A stretch of DNA of 19,443 nucleotides. Source: Acidobacteriota bacterium (GTDB lineage: Bacteria > Acidobacteriota > Vicinamibacteria > Vicinamibacterales > SCN-69-37). The notes under the pieces were generated by a model that did no database searches, was not told where the DNA came from, and saw only the letters and a program-made list of their open reading frames with translations. Numbering within the stretch: the stretch's first letter is position 1; every line of letters begins with the position of its first letter. Where the stretch lies: assembly GCA_024653875.1 (NCBI GenBank), contig JANLHE010000368.1, positions 1 to 19,443 of the forward strand, given 5' to 3'. Made by a program: the position numbers and the translations under genes. Shown one piece after another: positions 1-7,226 of the stretch.

Positions 1-453
1 TGGCTGCTGAAGTCCGTGGACCAGCGGCAGAAGACCATCATCAAGGTGGCCACAAGCATCATCACGTTCCAGCGCGAGTTCCTGGACAAGGGCATTGAAC
101 ACCTGCGGCCGCTGGTGCTGCGCGACGTGGCCAACGACATCGGCATGCACGAATCCACCGTGTCGCGGGTCGTGAACAACAAGTACATGCACACGCCGCA
201 GGGCGTGTATGAAATGAAGTACTTCTTCCACAGCGGGATCAGCAGCTCGTACGGCGAGAACGTGTCGTCGGTCACGATCAAGCAGCGGATCAAGAAGATC
301 ATCGAGGCCGAAGATGCCAAGCGGCCGTTGAGCGACTCGAAGATCATGAACATGCTGCAGCGCGAGGGGCTGGTGCTGGCGCGGCGCACCATCGCGAAAT
401 ACCGCGAGGAACTGAAGATCCCCACCTCGAATCAGCGCAAGGTGTTCTACTGA
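1..453 (+). CDS. rpoN: RNA polymerase sigma-54 factor, C-terminal part (5' end outside window)
   Basis: Sigma-54 directs RNA polymerase to -24/-12 promoters that need an AAA+ activator. The reading frame is open from base 1, so only the last 150 residues are present. They hold the helix-turn-helix that contacts promoter DNA (about residues 38-60 of the fragment, with GMHESTVSRV) and, near the end, the RpoN box ARRTIAKYRE (residues 127-136), the family signature that reads the -24 element. The C-terminus looks complete. The stop codon shares its last base with the start of hprK (TGATG), which implies translational coupling. In many bacteria rpoN is followed by a ribosome hibernation factor gene (hpf) and a PTS-Ntr gene; here hprK follows directly. 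Identity is essentially certain; the N-terminal activator-interaction and core-binding regions cannot be assessed. Confidence 0.97.
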   Translation, partial: WLLKSVDQRQKTIIKVATSIITFQREFLDKGIEHLRPLVLRDVANDIGMHESTVSRVVNNKYMHTPQGVYEMKYFFHSGISSSYGENVSSVTIKQRIKKIIEAEDAKRPLSDSKIMNMLQREGLVLARRTIAKYREELKIPTSNQRKVFY

Positions 454-1448
454 TGTCCGCGTCGGTGCCGGTGGCGTCCCTGCTTGGCGCCCGCGGGGCT
501 GGCGCGGATCTCGAATTCGACCTGCTGGCCGGCGCCGCCGGGCTCGAGCGGCGCATCACCCTGCCGCACATCCAGAAGACCGGGCTGGCCCTTGCCGGCT
601 TCGACGAATACCTGCGGCCCGGCCGCGTGCTGGTGTTCGGCGAGAGCGAGGTGCGCTACCTCGAGCGCATGGAGCCCCCGGCGCGCCGGGACGCGCTGGC
701 GCGCCTGTTCGGCCGTGATTTCCCCTGCGTCGTGCTGACGCTGGGCCTGGACCCGCCGCCCGAGCTGGTGGCGGAGGCCGAGCGCGTCGGCGTGCCGGTG
801 CTGCGCACGAGCGCGTCCACGCCCACGGCGATTGCGCGGCTGACCACCGTGCTCGAGGACCGCATGGCCGCGCGGGAGGTGCTGCACGGCGTGCTGCTCG
901 ACATCCTCGGGCTCGGCGTGCTGATCGCCGGCGAGAGCGGCATCGGCAAGAGCGAGTGCGCATTGGATTTGGTCGGGCGCGGCCATCGGCTCGTGGCCGA
1001 TGACACGGTGGAAGTGAAGGTGCGCGGGGAATCGGTGCTGATTGGCAGCTGCCCCGAACTGACGCGGCACTACGTGGAAATCCGCGGGCTGGGGCTGGTG
1101 AACGTGACGGACCTGTTCGGCGTGACCGCCACGCGGGCGTCCAAGCGCATCGAACTGGTCGTGCAGCTGGAACGCTGGGAACTGGGGCGCGAGTACGACC
1201 GGCTCGGTCTGACGATGGATACGCAGGAGATCCTCGGCGTCGCGATCCCGCTGATTCGGATGCCCGTGGCGCCCGGCCGCAACGTGGCGATGCTAGTGGA
1301 AGTGGCCGCGCGGAACTCGCTCCTGCGATCCCGCGGCCGGCACGCCGCGCAGCGGCTGGCCGAACGGCTGGAACACCGGCTGGCCCGCGCGGCCGAACGG
1401 CAGGACAGTCCCGACCTGTTCACCCGGATCGAGGACGAGGAGGACTGA
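453..1448 (+). CDS. hprK: HPr kinase/phosphorylase
   Basis: This bifunctional cytoplasmic enzyme phosphorylates HPr on a regulatory serine using ATP or pyrophosphate, and removes that phosphate by phosphorolysis. The 331-residue product is of normal length. An N-terminal domain (about 1-130) precedes the catalytic domain, which has the P-loop GESGIGKS (160-167), a catalytic-type His145 (LHGVLL), the acidic pair Asp183-Asp184, the HprK signature EIRGLGLVNV (209-218) and a C-terminal PGRN motif. The spacing of His145, the P-loop and the Asp pair matches the Lactobacillus enzyme with a constant offset of five residues. The ATG overlaps the rpoN stop by one base, and its own stop overlaps rapZ the same way. 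Its substrate gene, ptsH, lies downstream in the same operon and keeps the target serine. Family assignment is very secure; the physiological signal is unknown. Confidence 0.97.
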   Translation: MSASVPVASLLGARGAGADLEFDLLAGAAGLERRITLPHIQKTGLALAGFDEYLRPGRVLVFGESEVRYLERMEPPARRDALARLFGRDFPCVVLTLGLDPPPELVAEAERVGVPVLRTSASTPTAIARLTTVLEDRMAAREVLHGVLLDILGLGVLIAGESGIGKSECALDLVGRGHRLVADDTVEVKVRGESVLIGSCPELTRHYVEIRGLGLVNVTDLFGVTATRASKRIELVVQLERWELGREYDRLGLTMDTQEILGVAIPLIRMPVAPGRNVAMLVEVAARNSLLRSRGRHAAQRLAERLEHRLARAAERQDSPDLFTRIEDEED

Positions 1449-2332
1449 TGGCCAAGCGAGACAGCCGCGTCCCCCAGCTCATCGTGGTGACCGGTCTTTC
1501 GGGGGCGGGGAAGTCGCAGGCGATTCACGCGCTTGAAGACCTGGGGTTCTTCTGCATCGACAACCTGCCCGTGGCCTTGATCCCCACGTTCGTGGATCTC
1601 ACCGTGCGGGACGAAGACGCGCACCAGCGGGTCGCCGTCGTGGTGGATGTGCGCGAGGCGAAGTTGTCGCGGTTTCCCGCGGCGTACGCCAAGCTCACGC
1701 GCCGCACCGACCTGAAGACCACGCTGGTCTTCCTGGAAGCCGACGCGGGCACGCTCGTGCGCCGCTTCAGCGAGACCCGCCGTCCGCATCCGCTGGGCCG
1801 CGGACGCACGCCGGCAGAGAGCGTCAGCGCGGAGCGCCGTCAGATGGCGCCGATTCGCCAGCTGGCGGACCATGTTCTCGACACCACGCGCCTGAGCGTG
1901 CACGAGCTGCGGCGGCAGATGCTGACGCTGGGCGGAGGCACGCCGGACAGGACGCCGCTGGCCGTGACGCTTCTCAGTTTCGGGTTCAAGCGCGGCGTGC
2001 CCGCTGATGCCGACCTGGTGCTGGACGTCCGCTTCCTCAAGAACCCGCACTTCGTCCCGCGGCTGCGTCCGTTGTCGGGGCTGGACACGACCGTATCGCG
2101 ATACGTGCTGCGGGCGCCTGCCGCGGCAAAGTTCCTGTCCCTGACGACGTCATTGCTGCGATTCCTGCTGCCGCAGTACGTTGCGGAGGGAAAGGCCTAC
2201 CTCACCGTGGCGATTGGATGCACGGGCGGGCGCCATCGCAGCGTGGCGATTTCCGAGGCGCTGGGCCGCGCGCTCCAGCGGACCCGCGGCGTCCATCTGC
2301 GCGTGAAACACAGGGATGTAGCCGATGTCTGA
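1448..2332 (+). CDS. rapZ: RapZ/YvcJ-family nucleotide-binding protein (RNase adapter)
   Basis: The 294-residue protein has the two-domain RapZ layout. The N-terminal P-loop domain contains GLSGAGKS (16-23) and the family motif FFCIDNLP (34-41). The C-terminal domain contains FGFKRGVPADADLVLDVRFL (178-197) and the closing motif GCTGGRHRS (257-265). In E. coli RapZ binds small RNAs and guides RNase E to control amino-sugar synthesis; in Bacillus YvcJ binds and hydrolyses nucleotides. Which role applies here cannot be told from sequence. The ATG shares one base with the hprK stop, and the stop overlaps the EIIA gene by 8 bp. The hprK-rapZ-PTS neighbourhood is a recurrent one and fits signalling tied to phosphotransferase state. 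No key residue appears to be missing. Confidence 0.95.
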   Translation: MAKRDSRVPQLIVVTGLSGAGKSQAIHALEDLGFFCIDNLPVALIPTFVDLTVRDEDAHQRVAVVVDVREAKLSRFPAAYAKLTRRTDLKTTLVFLEADAGTLVRRFSETRRPHPLGRGRTPAESVSAERRQMAPIRQLADHVLDTTRLSVHELRRQMLTLGGGTPDRTPLAVTLLSFGFKRGVPADADLVLDVRFLKNPHFVPRLRPLSGLDTTVSRYVLRAPAAAKFLSLTTSLLRFLLPQYVAEGKAYLTVAIGCTGGRHRSVAISEALGRALQRTRGVHLRVKHRDVADV

Positions 2333-2774
2333 CAGCGAACCGCTCGACACCACCGCGGGACCGTCGGTGGGCGTGGTCGTGGTGACGCACGGCCTGCTCG
2401 CCACCGAACTGCTCAATGCGGCCGAGGCCATCGTGGGCGACCTGCCCAGATTCACCGCGGTCTCGATCGGCTGGCACGACGACGTGGCGGTGGCGACCAG
2501 CGCGATGGCGCGCGCCATCGAGCGCGTGGACGCGGGCGTCGGCGTGCTCCTGCTGACGGACATGTTCGGCGGCACGCCGTCGAACCTCGCCATGACGTTC
2601 CTGCAGGCCGGCCGGCTGGAAGTCGTGACCGGCGTGAACCTGCCCATGTTGATCAAGCTCGCCAGAACCGTCAGTTCCGGCGACGTGCTGCTGGCCGCCA
2701 GGGCGATCGCCGCCGATGGCCGTGAGGCGATTCGTGTGGCCTCCGATCTGCTGCGCGGCTCGGATCCGGAATGA
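2325..2774 (+). CDS. PTS EIIA component, mannose/fructose (EIIA-Man) family
   Basis: This 149-residue protein is a stand-alone EIIA domain. The phosphorylatable histidine is His22 in VVVVTHG, and the partner Asp79 lies in LLLTDMFGGTP. Their spacing of 57 residues is the same as His10-Asp67 in E. coli ManX, which supports an active phosphocarrier. There is a short N-terminal extension of about a dozen residues. No EIIB, EIIC or EIID gene is present in the window, so the protein probably ends a regulatory relay (EI to HPr to EIIA) rather than feeding a sugar permease. Its start lies 8 bp inside rapZ and ptsH begins 4 bp after its stop. The physiological target is unknown. The family call is firm. 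Confidence 0.93.
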   Translation: MSDSEPLDTTAGPSVGVVVVTHGLLATELLNAAEAIVGDLPRFTAVSIGWHDDVAVATSAMARAIERVDAGVGVLLLTDMFGGTPSNLAMTFLQAGRLEVVTGVNLPMLIKLARTVSSGDVLLAARAIAADGREAIRVASDLLRGSDPE

Positions 2775-2778
2775 CGGC

Positions 2779-3045
2779 GTGGAGACGCGAGCGGTGATCA
2801 TCGTCAACGCGCTGGGCCTGCATGCACGGGCGGCGGCGCGGTTTGTCCATCAGGCGGGGCAGTTCAAGAGTCAGATCAAAGTGACGCGCGGCACCCGCAC
2901 CGTGGATGGCAAGAGCATCCTGGGACTGCTGCTGCTGGCCGCGCCGCGTGGCGCGACCCTGGAACTGTCGGCGGCAGGCGTGGATGCCGCCGCGGCGGTG
3001 GACGCGCTGGCCGGTCTGGTCGAGCGGGGTTTCGACGAAGCATGA
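2779..3045 (+). CDS. ptsH: HPr phosphocarrier protein
   Basis: HPr carries phosphate from EI to EIIA domains. A GTG start at 2779, 4 bp after the EIIA stop, gives 88 residues and puts the active histidine exactly at His15 (LGLHARAA) and the regulatory serine exactly at Ser46 (DGKSILG), the canonical numbering; this decided the start. A longer in-frame ATG at 2716 would lie wholly inside the EIIA gene and add 21 residues with no family counterpart. Retention of Ser46 agrees with hprK upstream and suggests that both His and Ser phosphorylation are in use. The stop overlaps the ptsI start as ATGA, so the two are likely translated together. Length and fold-defining residues are typical. Confidence 0.95.
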   Translation: METRAVIIVNALGLHARAAARFVHQAGQFKSQIKVTRGTRTVDGKSILGLLLLAAPRGATLELSAAGVDAAAAVDALAGLVERGFDEA

Positions 3046-4799
3046 CCCGCACGAATATCCGGCTCAATGGCAGGGGTGTGGCGGAAGGCACGGCGATCGG
3101 CCGGGCGGTGGTCGCCGTTCGTGAAGCGCGGCAGGTGCGGTACCGGCTGGCCGCCGGGCGCGTCGACCGCGAGCGCCAGCGCCTCCGATCCGCGCGGGCG
3201 ATCACACGCAGCCAGCTCGAGGAGATTTCGTCGCGCGTCTCGCGAACGGTGGGGCAGGCGCAGGCCGCGATTTTTGCCGCCCAGTTGCTGATGCTGGACG
3301 ATCCCATGCTGGCGGACCGGGTGGACGAGCTGATCCGCACCGAGCGGATCAACGCCGACTGGGCGTTGGAGCGCGCGATCAGCGAGCTGCACACGGTGTT
3401 CGCCCGCGAGGGCGACGCGTGGCTCCGCGAACGGATTGGCGACCTGGCCGACGTGGGCGGCCGCCTTCAGCAGAACCTGCGCCCCGGCCGCGATCCGCTG
3501 GTCTCGCTGGTTCAGGAACTCGACGGTCCGCTCATCGTCGTCGCCGACGAGGTGTCGCCGTCGATTGCCGCGCAGCTGGACTGGACCAAGGTGCGCGGCC
3601 TCGTCTGTGACGTCGGCAGCCCCACGCACCACACCGTGATCCTGGCCCGCTCGCTGGGCATTCCCGCGGTGGTCGGGCTTGGGAGCGCCACGCAGGTCAT
3701 CCTGCCGGGCCAGACCGTGGCCGTCGACGGCGCCACCGGCGAGGTCGTGGTGGAGCCGGATCACGACGCCCTCGAGCGGTGGAAACAGCGCGCGGACGTG
3801 GCGGCGGTGGCCCTCCGCAAGCTCGATGAGCTGCGCGGCATCCCCGGGGCGACCGCCGACGGCGTGCGCATCCGCCTGGAGGCCAACCTCGAGATCGCGG
3901 AAGAGGTGGGCCGCGTGCTGGACGTGGGCGCCGAAGGGATCGGGTTGTATCGCTCGGAGTTCCTGCTGGACCGGGCGCCGGCCACCGGCGGCGTGAGCGA
4001 GGACGTGCAGTACGAGACCTATCGCAAATTGCTCGGCGCGATGGCGCCCCGCCCGGTGACCATCCGCACGTTTGACGCGGGCGAAGAGCGGTGGGAACGC
4101 CTGGGACACACGCAGGGGCATCGCGAGCGGTTCGGCCTGCGCGGCGTGCGCGCGGCGCTCCAGCACGACGCCCGCTTCCGCGTGCAGATTCGCGCGCTGC
4201 TGCGGGCGTCCGCGCACGGCCATCTCCGCATCCTGCTGCCGTTTGTCACGTCGGCCGCCGAGTTCAGGCAGGCGCGCGCGCTCATCGCCGAGGTTGCGCG
4301 CGGCGTGCCCGGCGTCACCGAGGTGCCGATCGGGGCGATGATCGAGGTGCCGGCGGCGGCGCTCACCGCCGATCGCCTTGCGCGGGACGCGGATTTCCTG
4401 AGCGTGGGCACCAACGATCTGATCCAGTACACTCTGGCGATTGACCGCACCGACGAGCGGCTGTCCGGGCACTATGAGCCGCGGGAACCGGCCGTCCTGC
4501 GCTTGTTGCGGATGGTGGCCACCGCCGGCCGGCGCGCGAACCGCGACTTCTCGGTGTGCGGAGAAATGGCCGCGGACCCGCTGCTCGTGGCGCTCCTGGT
4601 GGGGATGGGCTTCCGGGCGTTCAGCATGACGCCGGCGGCGTTGCCGGTGGTCAAACGCAGCCTCCGCGCCGTCAACGCGCGTCAGGCCGAGAAGATTGCG
4701 CGGCTGGCGGTGACCGCCGACGCCGCCGAAGATGTGCACCGGCTGCTGGCGCCGCTCGCGGACGCGATGCACGCGGCCGTGGCCGTGGCCGCAGGGTAG
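3042..4799 (+). CDS. ptsI: Phosphoenolpyruvate-protein phosphotransferase (PTS enzyme I)
   Basis: EI takes phosphate from phosphoenolpyruvate and passes it to HPr. At 585 residues it is full length. The N-terminal HPr-binding/swivel region ends with the active-site segment GSPTHHTVILARSLGIPAVV (192-211), where His197 aligns with the catalytic histidine. The C-terminal barrel has GLYRSEFL (301-308), IRTFD (341-345), MIEVPAA (433-439), SVGTNDLIQYTLAIDR (454-469) and the active-site cysteine Cys506 in SVCGEMA. Two segments are unusual: the stretch after IRTFD lacks the common GGDK sequence and reads AGEERWERLGH, and a second histidine (His196) precedes the catalytic one. Substrate arginines appear to be kept, so an active enzyme is likely. 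There is no N-terminal GAF domain, so it is not PtsP-like. It overlaps ptsH by 4 bp. Confidence 0.95.
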   Translation: MTRTNIRLNGRGVAEGTAIGRAVVAVREARQVRYRLAAGRVDRERQRLRSARAITRSQLEEISSRVSRTVGQAQAAIFAAQLLMLDDPMLADRVDELIRTERINADWALERAISELHTVFAREGDAWLRERIGDLADVGGRLQQNLRPGRDPLVSLVQELDGPLIVVADEVSPSIAAQLDWTKVRGLVCDVGSPTHHTVILARSLGIPAVVGLGSATQVILPGQTVAVDGATGEVVVEPDHDALERWKQRADVAAVALRKLDELRGIPGATADGVRIRLEANLEIAEEVGRVLDVGAEGIGLYRSEFLLDRAPATGGVSEDVQYETYRKLLGAMAPRPVTIRTFDAGEERWERLGHTQGHRERFGLRGVRAALQHDARFRVQIRALLRASAHGHLRILLPFVTSAAEFRQARALIAEVARGVPGVTEVPIGAMIEVPAAALTADRLARDADFLSVGTNDLIQYTLAIDRTDERLSGHYEPREPAVLRLLRMVATAGRRANRDFSVCGEMAADPLLVALLVGMGFRAFSMTPAALPVVKRSLRAVNARQAEKIARLAVTADAAEDVHRLLAPLADAMHAAVAVAAG

Positions 4800-4813
4800 G
4801 GAACGAGGAGACG

Positions 4814-5170
4814 ATGGACAACGTGACGCGTGTGGACAAGCCGTGGGGGTATGAACTGCACTGGGCCAAGACGGACCGGTACGTGGGCAAGGTGATCCAC
4901 GTGAACAAGGGCCACGCGCTGAGCCTGCAGTACCACAACCAGAAGGACGAGACGATTTTCCTCTGGTCGGGCAAGATCCTGTTTGAGATTGAGCGCGACG
5001 GTCAGCTGGTGGGACGCGAGATGCTGCCGGGAGAGTCCGTGCACGTGACGCCGAAGACCGTGCACCGCATGACCGCCATCGAAGAGTCGGACATCATGGA
5101 AGTCTCGACCCCCGAGCTGCACGACGTCGTGCGGCTCGAGGATCGATATGGAAGGTCGGACAAGTCCTAG
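4814..5170 (+). CDS. Small cupin-domain protein resembling the mannose-6-phosphate isomerase type II cupin
   Basis: This 118-residue single cupin starts at ATG 4814, preceded by a strong GAGGAG ribosome binding site 4 bp upstream; longer in-frame readings run inside ptsI and are not credible. The opening KPWGYEL, the LSLQYHNQKDE segment with candidate metal ligands His and Glu, the VTPKTVHRM segment with a third histidine, and the ending VRLEDRYGR all match the cupin found at the end of type II mannose-6-phosphate isomerase/GDP-mannose pyrophosphorylase proteins. Stand-alone versions bind sugar phosphates or are uncharacterised, so the exact reaction is unknown. It is the last gene of the rpoN-PTS operon, 14 bp after ptsI. 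Its TAG stop interlocks with the ssb stop on the other strand. Confidence 0.88.
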   Translation: MDNVTRVDKPWGYELHWAKTDRYVGKVIHVNKGHALSLQYHNQKDETIFLWSGKILFEIERDGQLVGREMLPGESVHVTPKTVHRMTAIEESDIMEVSTPELHDVVRLEDRYGRSDKS

Positions 5171-5643
5171 AACGGAATGTCGTCGTCGTTCGGCGCGTCG
5201 AAGGGGCCCGTGTCATCGTGGACGTCGGCCCCGCCTCCGCCGCCTGAGGGCGCGCCGGCTGCCGGGTAGCGATCGCGTTGCGGACGCGCGGCCCGTTCAC
5301 CGCCACCACCGCCGGCACTGCCGAGGAGCACCACCTTGTCCGCGCGAATTTCGGTGGTCTTGACCTGCTTGCCTTCTTTGTCAGTCCACTCGCGCGTCTG
5401 GATCTTGCCCTCGACGTAGATCTGCTTGCCCTTGGTGAGATAGGGCTGGATGGACTCGGCCATCTTGCCCCAGATGACGATGCGATGCCACTGCGTGTCT
5501 TCCTTCTTCTGGCCGTCGCGATCGTTGTAGACATCGGTGGTGGCGATGCTCACCGTGGCGACGGCGGTGCCGCCGGAGGTAAACCGCATCTCGGCGTCGC
5601 GGCCGAGGTTGCCCACCAGAATTGCCTTGTTGACGCTGCCCAT
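5167..5643 (-). CDS. ssb: Single-stranded DNA-binding protein
   Basis: SSB coats single-stranded DNA during replication, repair and recombination. The 158-residue product has the OB-fold domain in about the first 110 residues (start MGSVNKAILVGNLGRD, later WHRIVIWGKMAE and GKQIYVEGKIQTREW), a glycine-rich flexible linker, and the acidic tail ending DDDIPF that recruits partner proteins. It is typical in length and complete. The ATG follows a purine-rich leader (GGAGACAGG) that can act as ribosome binding site. It lies 51 bp after cpoB on the same strand, so it may be read through from the Tol operon or have its own signal; a short GC-rich hairpin sits in the gap. Its TAG stop overlaps the stop of the convergent cupin gene. 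Confidence 0.97.
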   Translation of the reverse strand: MGSVNKAILVGNLGRDAEMRFTSGGTAVATVSIATTDVYNDRDGQKKEDTQWHRIVIWGKMAESIQPYLTKGKQIYVEGKIQTREWTDKEGKQVKTTEIRADKVVLLGSAGGGGGERAARPQRDRYPAAGAPSGGGGGADVHDDTGPFDAPNDDDIPF

Positions 5644-5663
5644 GAACCTGTCTCCGTCTCTCT

Positions 5664-5682
5664 CGCGCGTGTACCCCGCGCG
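5664..5682 (-). other. GC-rich inverted repeat in the cpoB-ssb gap
   Basis: CGCGCG at 5664-5669 and 5677-5682 can pair into a 6-bp stem with a 7-nt loop in the transcript between cpoB and ssb. No run of T follows on the minus strand, so it is not a standard intrinsic terminator. It could mark an RNA processing point or slow read-through into ssb; a role is inference only, because CG-only stems arise easily in such DNA. Confidence 0.4.
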
Positions 5683-5694
5683 TGGGTGGTGCTG

Positions 5695-6576
5695 CTACTT
5701 GATGATGCGCGCCAGGCCCTGCGTGGCCAGCATGAACGCGCTGCTGTCGGGGAAGGAACGCCGGACCAGTTCCCAGTTGGCTTTGGCGCGCTCGGTCTGC
5801 CCCAGCTGTTCGTAGGCCAGGCCTTGCTTGTACAACGCCATAGGTTCCCAGTCCGTCCCCTTGTGAATTGTAATCACTTGTTCATAGGCGGCAACAGCTT
5901 CTTTGTAGGATCCCTTCGAGTAGTACGACTCACCGATGTGAAAACGCGCCTTTGACGCGTCCGGCGAAGTCGGGAACTTCTCGACGTAGTACTCGAACCC
6001 GCGAATCGCCATCTCGAAATCACCGCGGGCGTAGTCCCCGAAGGCGGAATCAAACGCGCGCTGCGGGTTCTGCGGCGGGGGAGGCACGGTCGGCGGGGGC
6101 GCCGCCGTGACGGGCGGGGCGGCCGGGTCCGTGACGGCCCCGGCCGCCGGGACGGTGGCCGGGGGCGGGGTGAGCAGCGCGATGATCTGGGTCAGCAGCT
6201 GCCGCTGCGCGGTCAGTTCCTGCCGCATCGTTTCCAGTTCGTGTGAATCCTTCGACAGGCTGACGTTCGTGGCATCCAGTTTCTCGCGCAGGACACGCGC
6301 GCTGTCGGTCAGCGCGCTGATGACGAGGCCCTGGTCGGCGAAGAGCTTGCGCGTGGTGCCGCTCTGGTCGTCCACCCGCTTGGTGAGCGCGGTGAGCGAT
6401 TCGGCAAGGGCGGCCACCGAGAGCCGCAGTTGCTGGGTCTGTTCCTGCAGCATCCGCAGGTCCGCGAACAGCTGCTGGTGCTCGCGATTCTGCGCCGAGG
6501 CCGCCGCGGGTGCGGCCCAAGGTGCAGCAACGACGAGGGCCCAGAGGCAGAGTCGGGTAACGGCGCGAGTGTTCAT
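5695..6576 (-). CDS. cpoB: Tol-Pal system protein CpoB/YbgF-like, periplasmic coiled-coil TPR protein
   Basis: CpoB proteins link Tol-Pal envelope constriction to peptidoglycan synthesis at the division site. This 293-residue product has an N-terminal signal peptide ending near ASAQ (about residue 29), a long helical, probably coiled-coil region (about 33-135), a proline/alanine-rich linker (about 136-170) and a C-terminal block of TPR-like repeats (about 172-290, with FDSAFGDYARGDFEMAIRGF and FHIGESYYSKGSYKEAVAAY). That domain order is the one seen in E. coli CpoB (YbgF). It follows pal by 24 bp on the same strand, the usual place for this gene. The ATG at 6576 gives a clean signal peptide with two arginines near the N-terminus. 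Nothing looks broken. Confidence 0.9.
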   Translation of the reverse strand: MNTRAVTRLCLWALVVAAPWAAPAAASAQNREHQQLFADLRMLQEQTQQLRLSVAALAESLTALTKRVDDQSGTTRKLFADQGLVISALTDSARVLREKLDATNVSLSKDSHELETMRQELTAQRQLLTQIIALLTPPPATVPAAGAVTDPAAPPVTAAPPPTVPPPPQNPQRAFDSAFGDYARGDFEMAIRGFEYYVEKFPTSPDASKARFHIGESYYSKGSYKEAVAAYEQVITIHKGTDWEPMALYKQGLAYEQLGQTERAKANWELVRRSFPDSSAFMLATQGLARIIK

Positions 6577-6600
6577 GAAGTCATCCCCTGGGTGACACGG

Positions 6601-7191
6601 CTATTTCGCGGTGACCACGAAGTGCCCGCGCCGGTTCTTGGAATACGCGGCTTCGTCGTGGCCCGGATCGAAGGGGAACTCCTTGCCGTAGCTGACCGTG
6701 CGAATCCGATCGGCCGAGATGCCCAGCGAGAGCAGGTAGCTCTTGGCGGACAGGGCGCGCCGTTCCCCCAATGCCAGATTGTATTCCGCCGTGCCGCGCT
6801 CGTCACTGTGGCCTTCGATCGTGATGGCCCACGTGGGGTACGTCTTCAGGATCCCGGCGTTGGCGGCCAGCACCTGCTGGCCGGCCTCGTCCACGGCATC
6901 GCTGTCATACCCGAAGAAGACCGGCGCGAGGGGCGCCTGGCGGTTGATCTCGTCCATGTCCATCGACGCCAGCGGGTCGGACACGACGGCCGGCTCGGGC
7001 GCGATGATCGGCGGCGGCTCCGGCACGGGCGCCGGGGGTTCCGGTGGACGCGTCGTGGTGGCGCCGGGAAACACGGCCGGGCCGGGCGGCGGCGGCGTGG
7101 GGTTGGCCACCGGCGGCTTCTTGCCGCCGCAGGCGGCGGCCAACGACAGCGCGCTGATCAACAAAAACGGGGCGATGGAGGCACGGGACAT
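6601..7191 (-). CDS. pal: Peptidoglycan-associated lipoprotein Pal
   Basis: Pal anchors the outer membrane to peptidoglycan and interacts with TolB. Starting at ATG 7191 gives 196 residues: a lipoprotein signal peptide with the acylated cysteine at Cys21 (SLAAAC), a long proline-rich tether (about 24-70) and an OmpA-like peptidoglycan-binding domain (about 88-196) containing TIEGHSDERGTAEYNLALGE and the closing SKNRRGH. The frame stays open upstream to 7629, but that stretch lies inside tolB in another frame and has no Pal-like sequence, so the internal ATG with its lipobox is preferred. The lipobox has Ala rather than the commoner Leu at -3, which is tolerated. It sits 35 bp after tolB and 24 bp before cpoB, the standard order. 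Confidence 0.94.
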   Translation of the reverse strand: MSRASIAPFLLISALSLAAACGGKKPPVANPTPPPPGPAVFPGATTTRPPEPPAPVPEPPPIIAPEPAVVSDPLASMDMDEINRQAPLAPVFFGYDSDAVDEAGQQVLAANAGILKTYPTWAITIEGHSDERGTAEYNLALGERRALSAKSYLLSLGISADRIRTVSYGKEFPFDPGHDEAAYSKNRRGHFVVTAK

Positions 7192-7226
7192 AGGCAGGGC
7201 TCCTTGAGCGGAGACGTTCGAAAAAG

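Noticed and set aside
2871..4772. Minus-strand open frame of 633 codons opposite ptsI
   Set aside because: It is a shadow of GC-rich codon use: the product is Arg/His/Gly-rich low-complexity sequence without domains, and the plus-strand ptsI is certain.
4893..4907. parS-like sequence TGATCCACGTGAACA in the cupin gene
   Set aside because: Only the CACGTG core and a few flanking bases agree with the parS consensus; the 16-bp palindrome is missing and the codons fit the protein.
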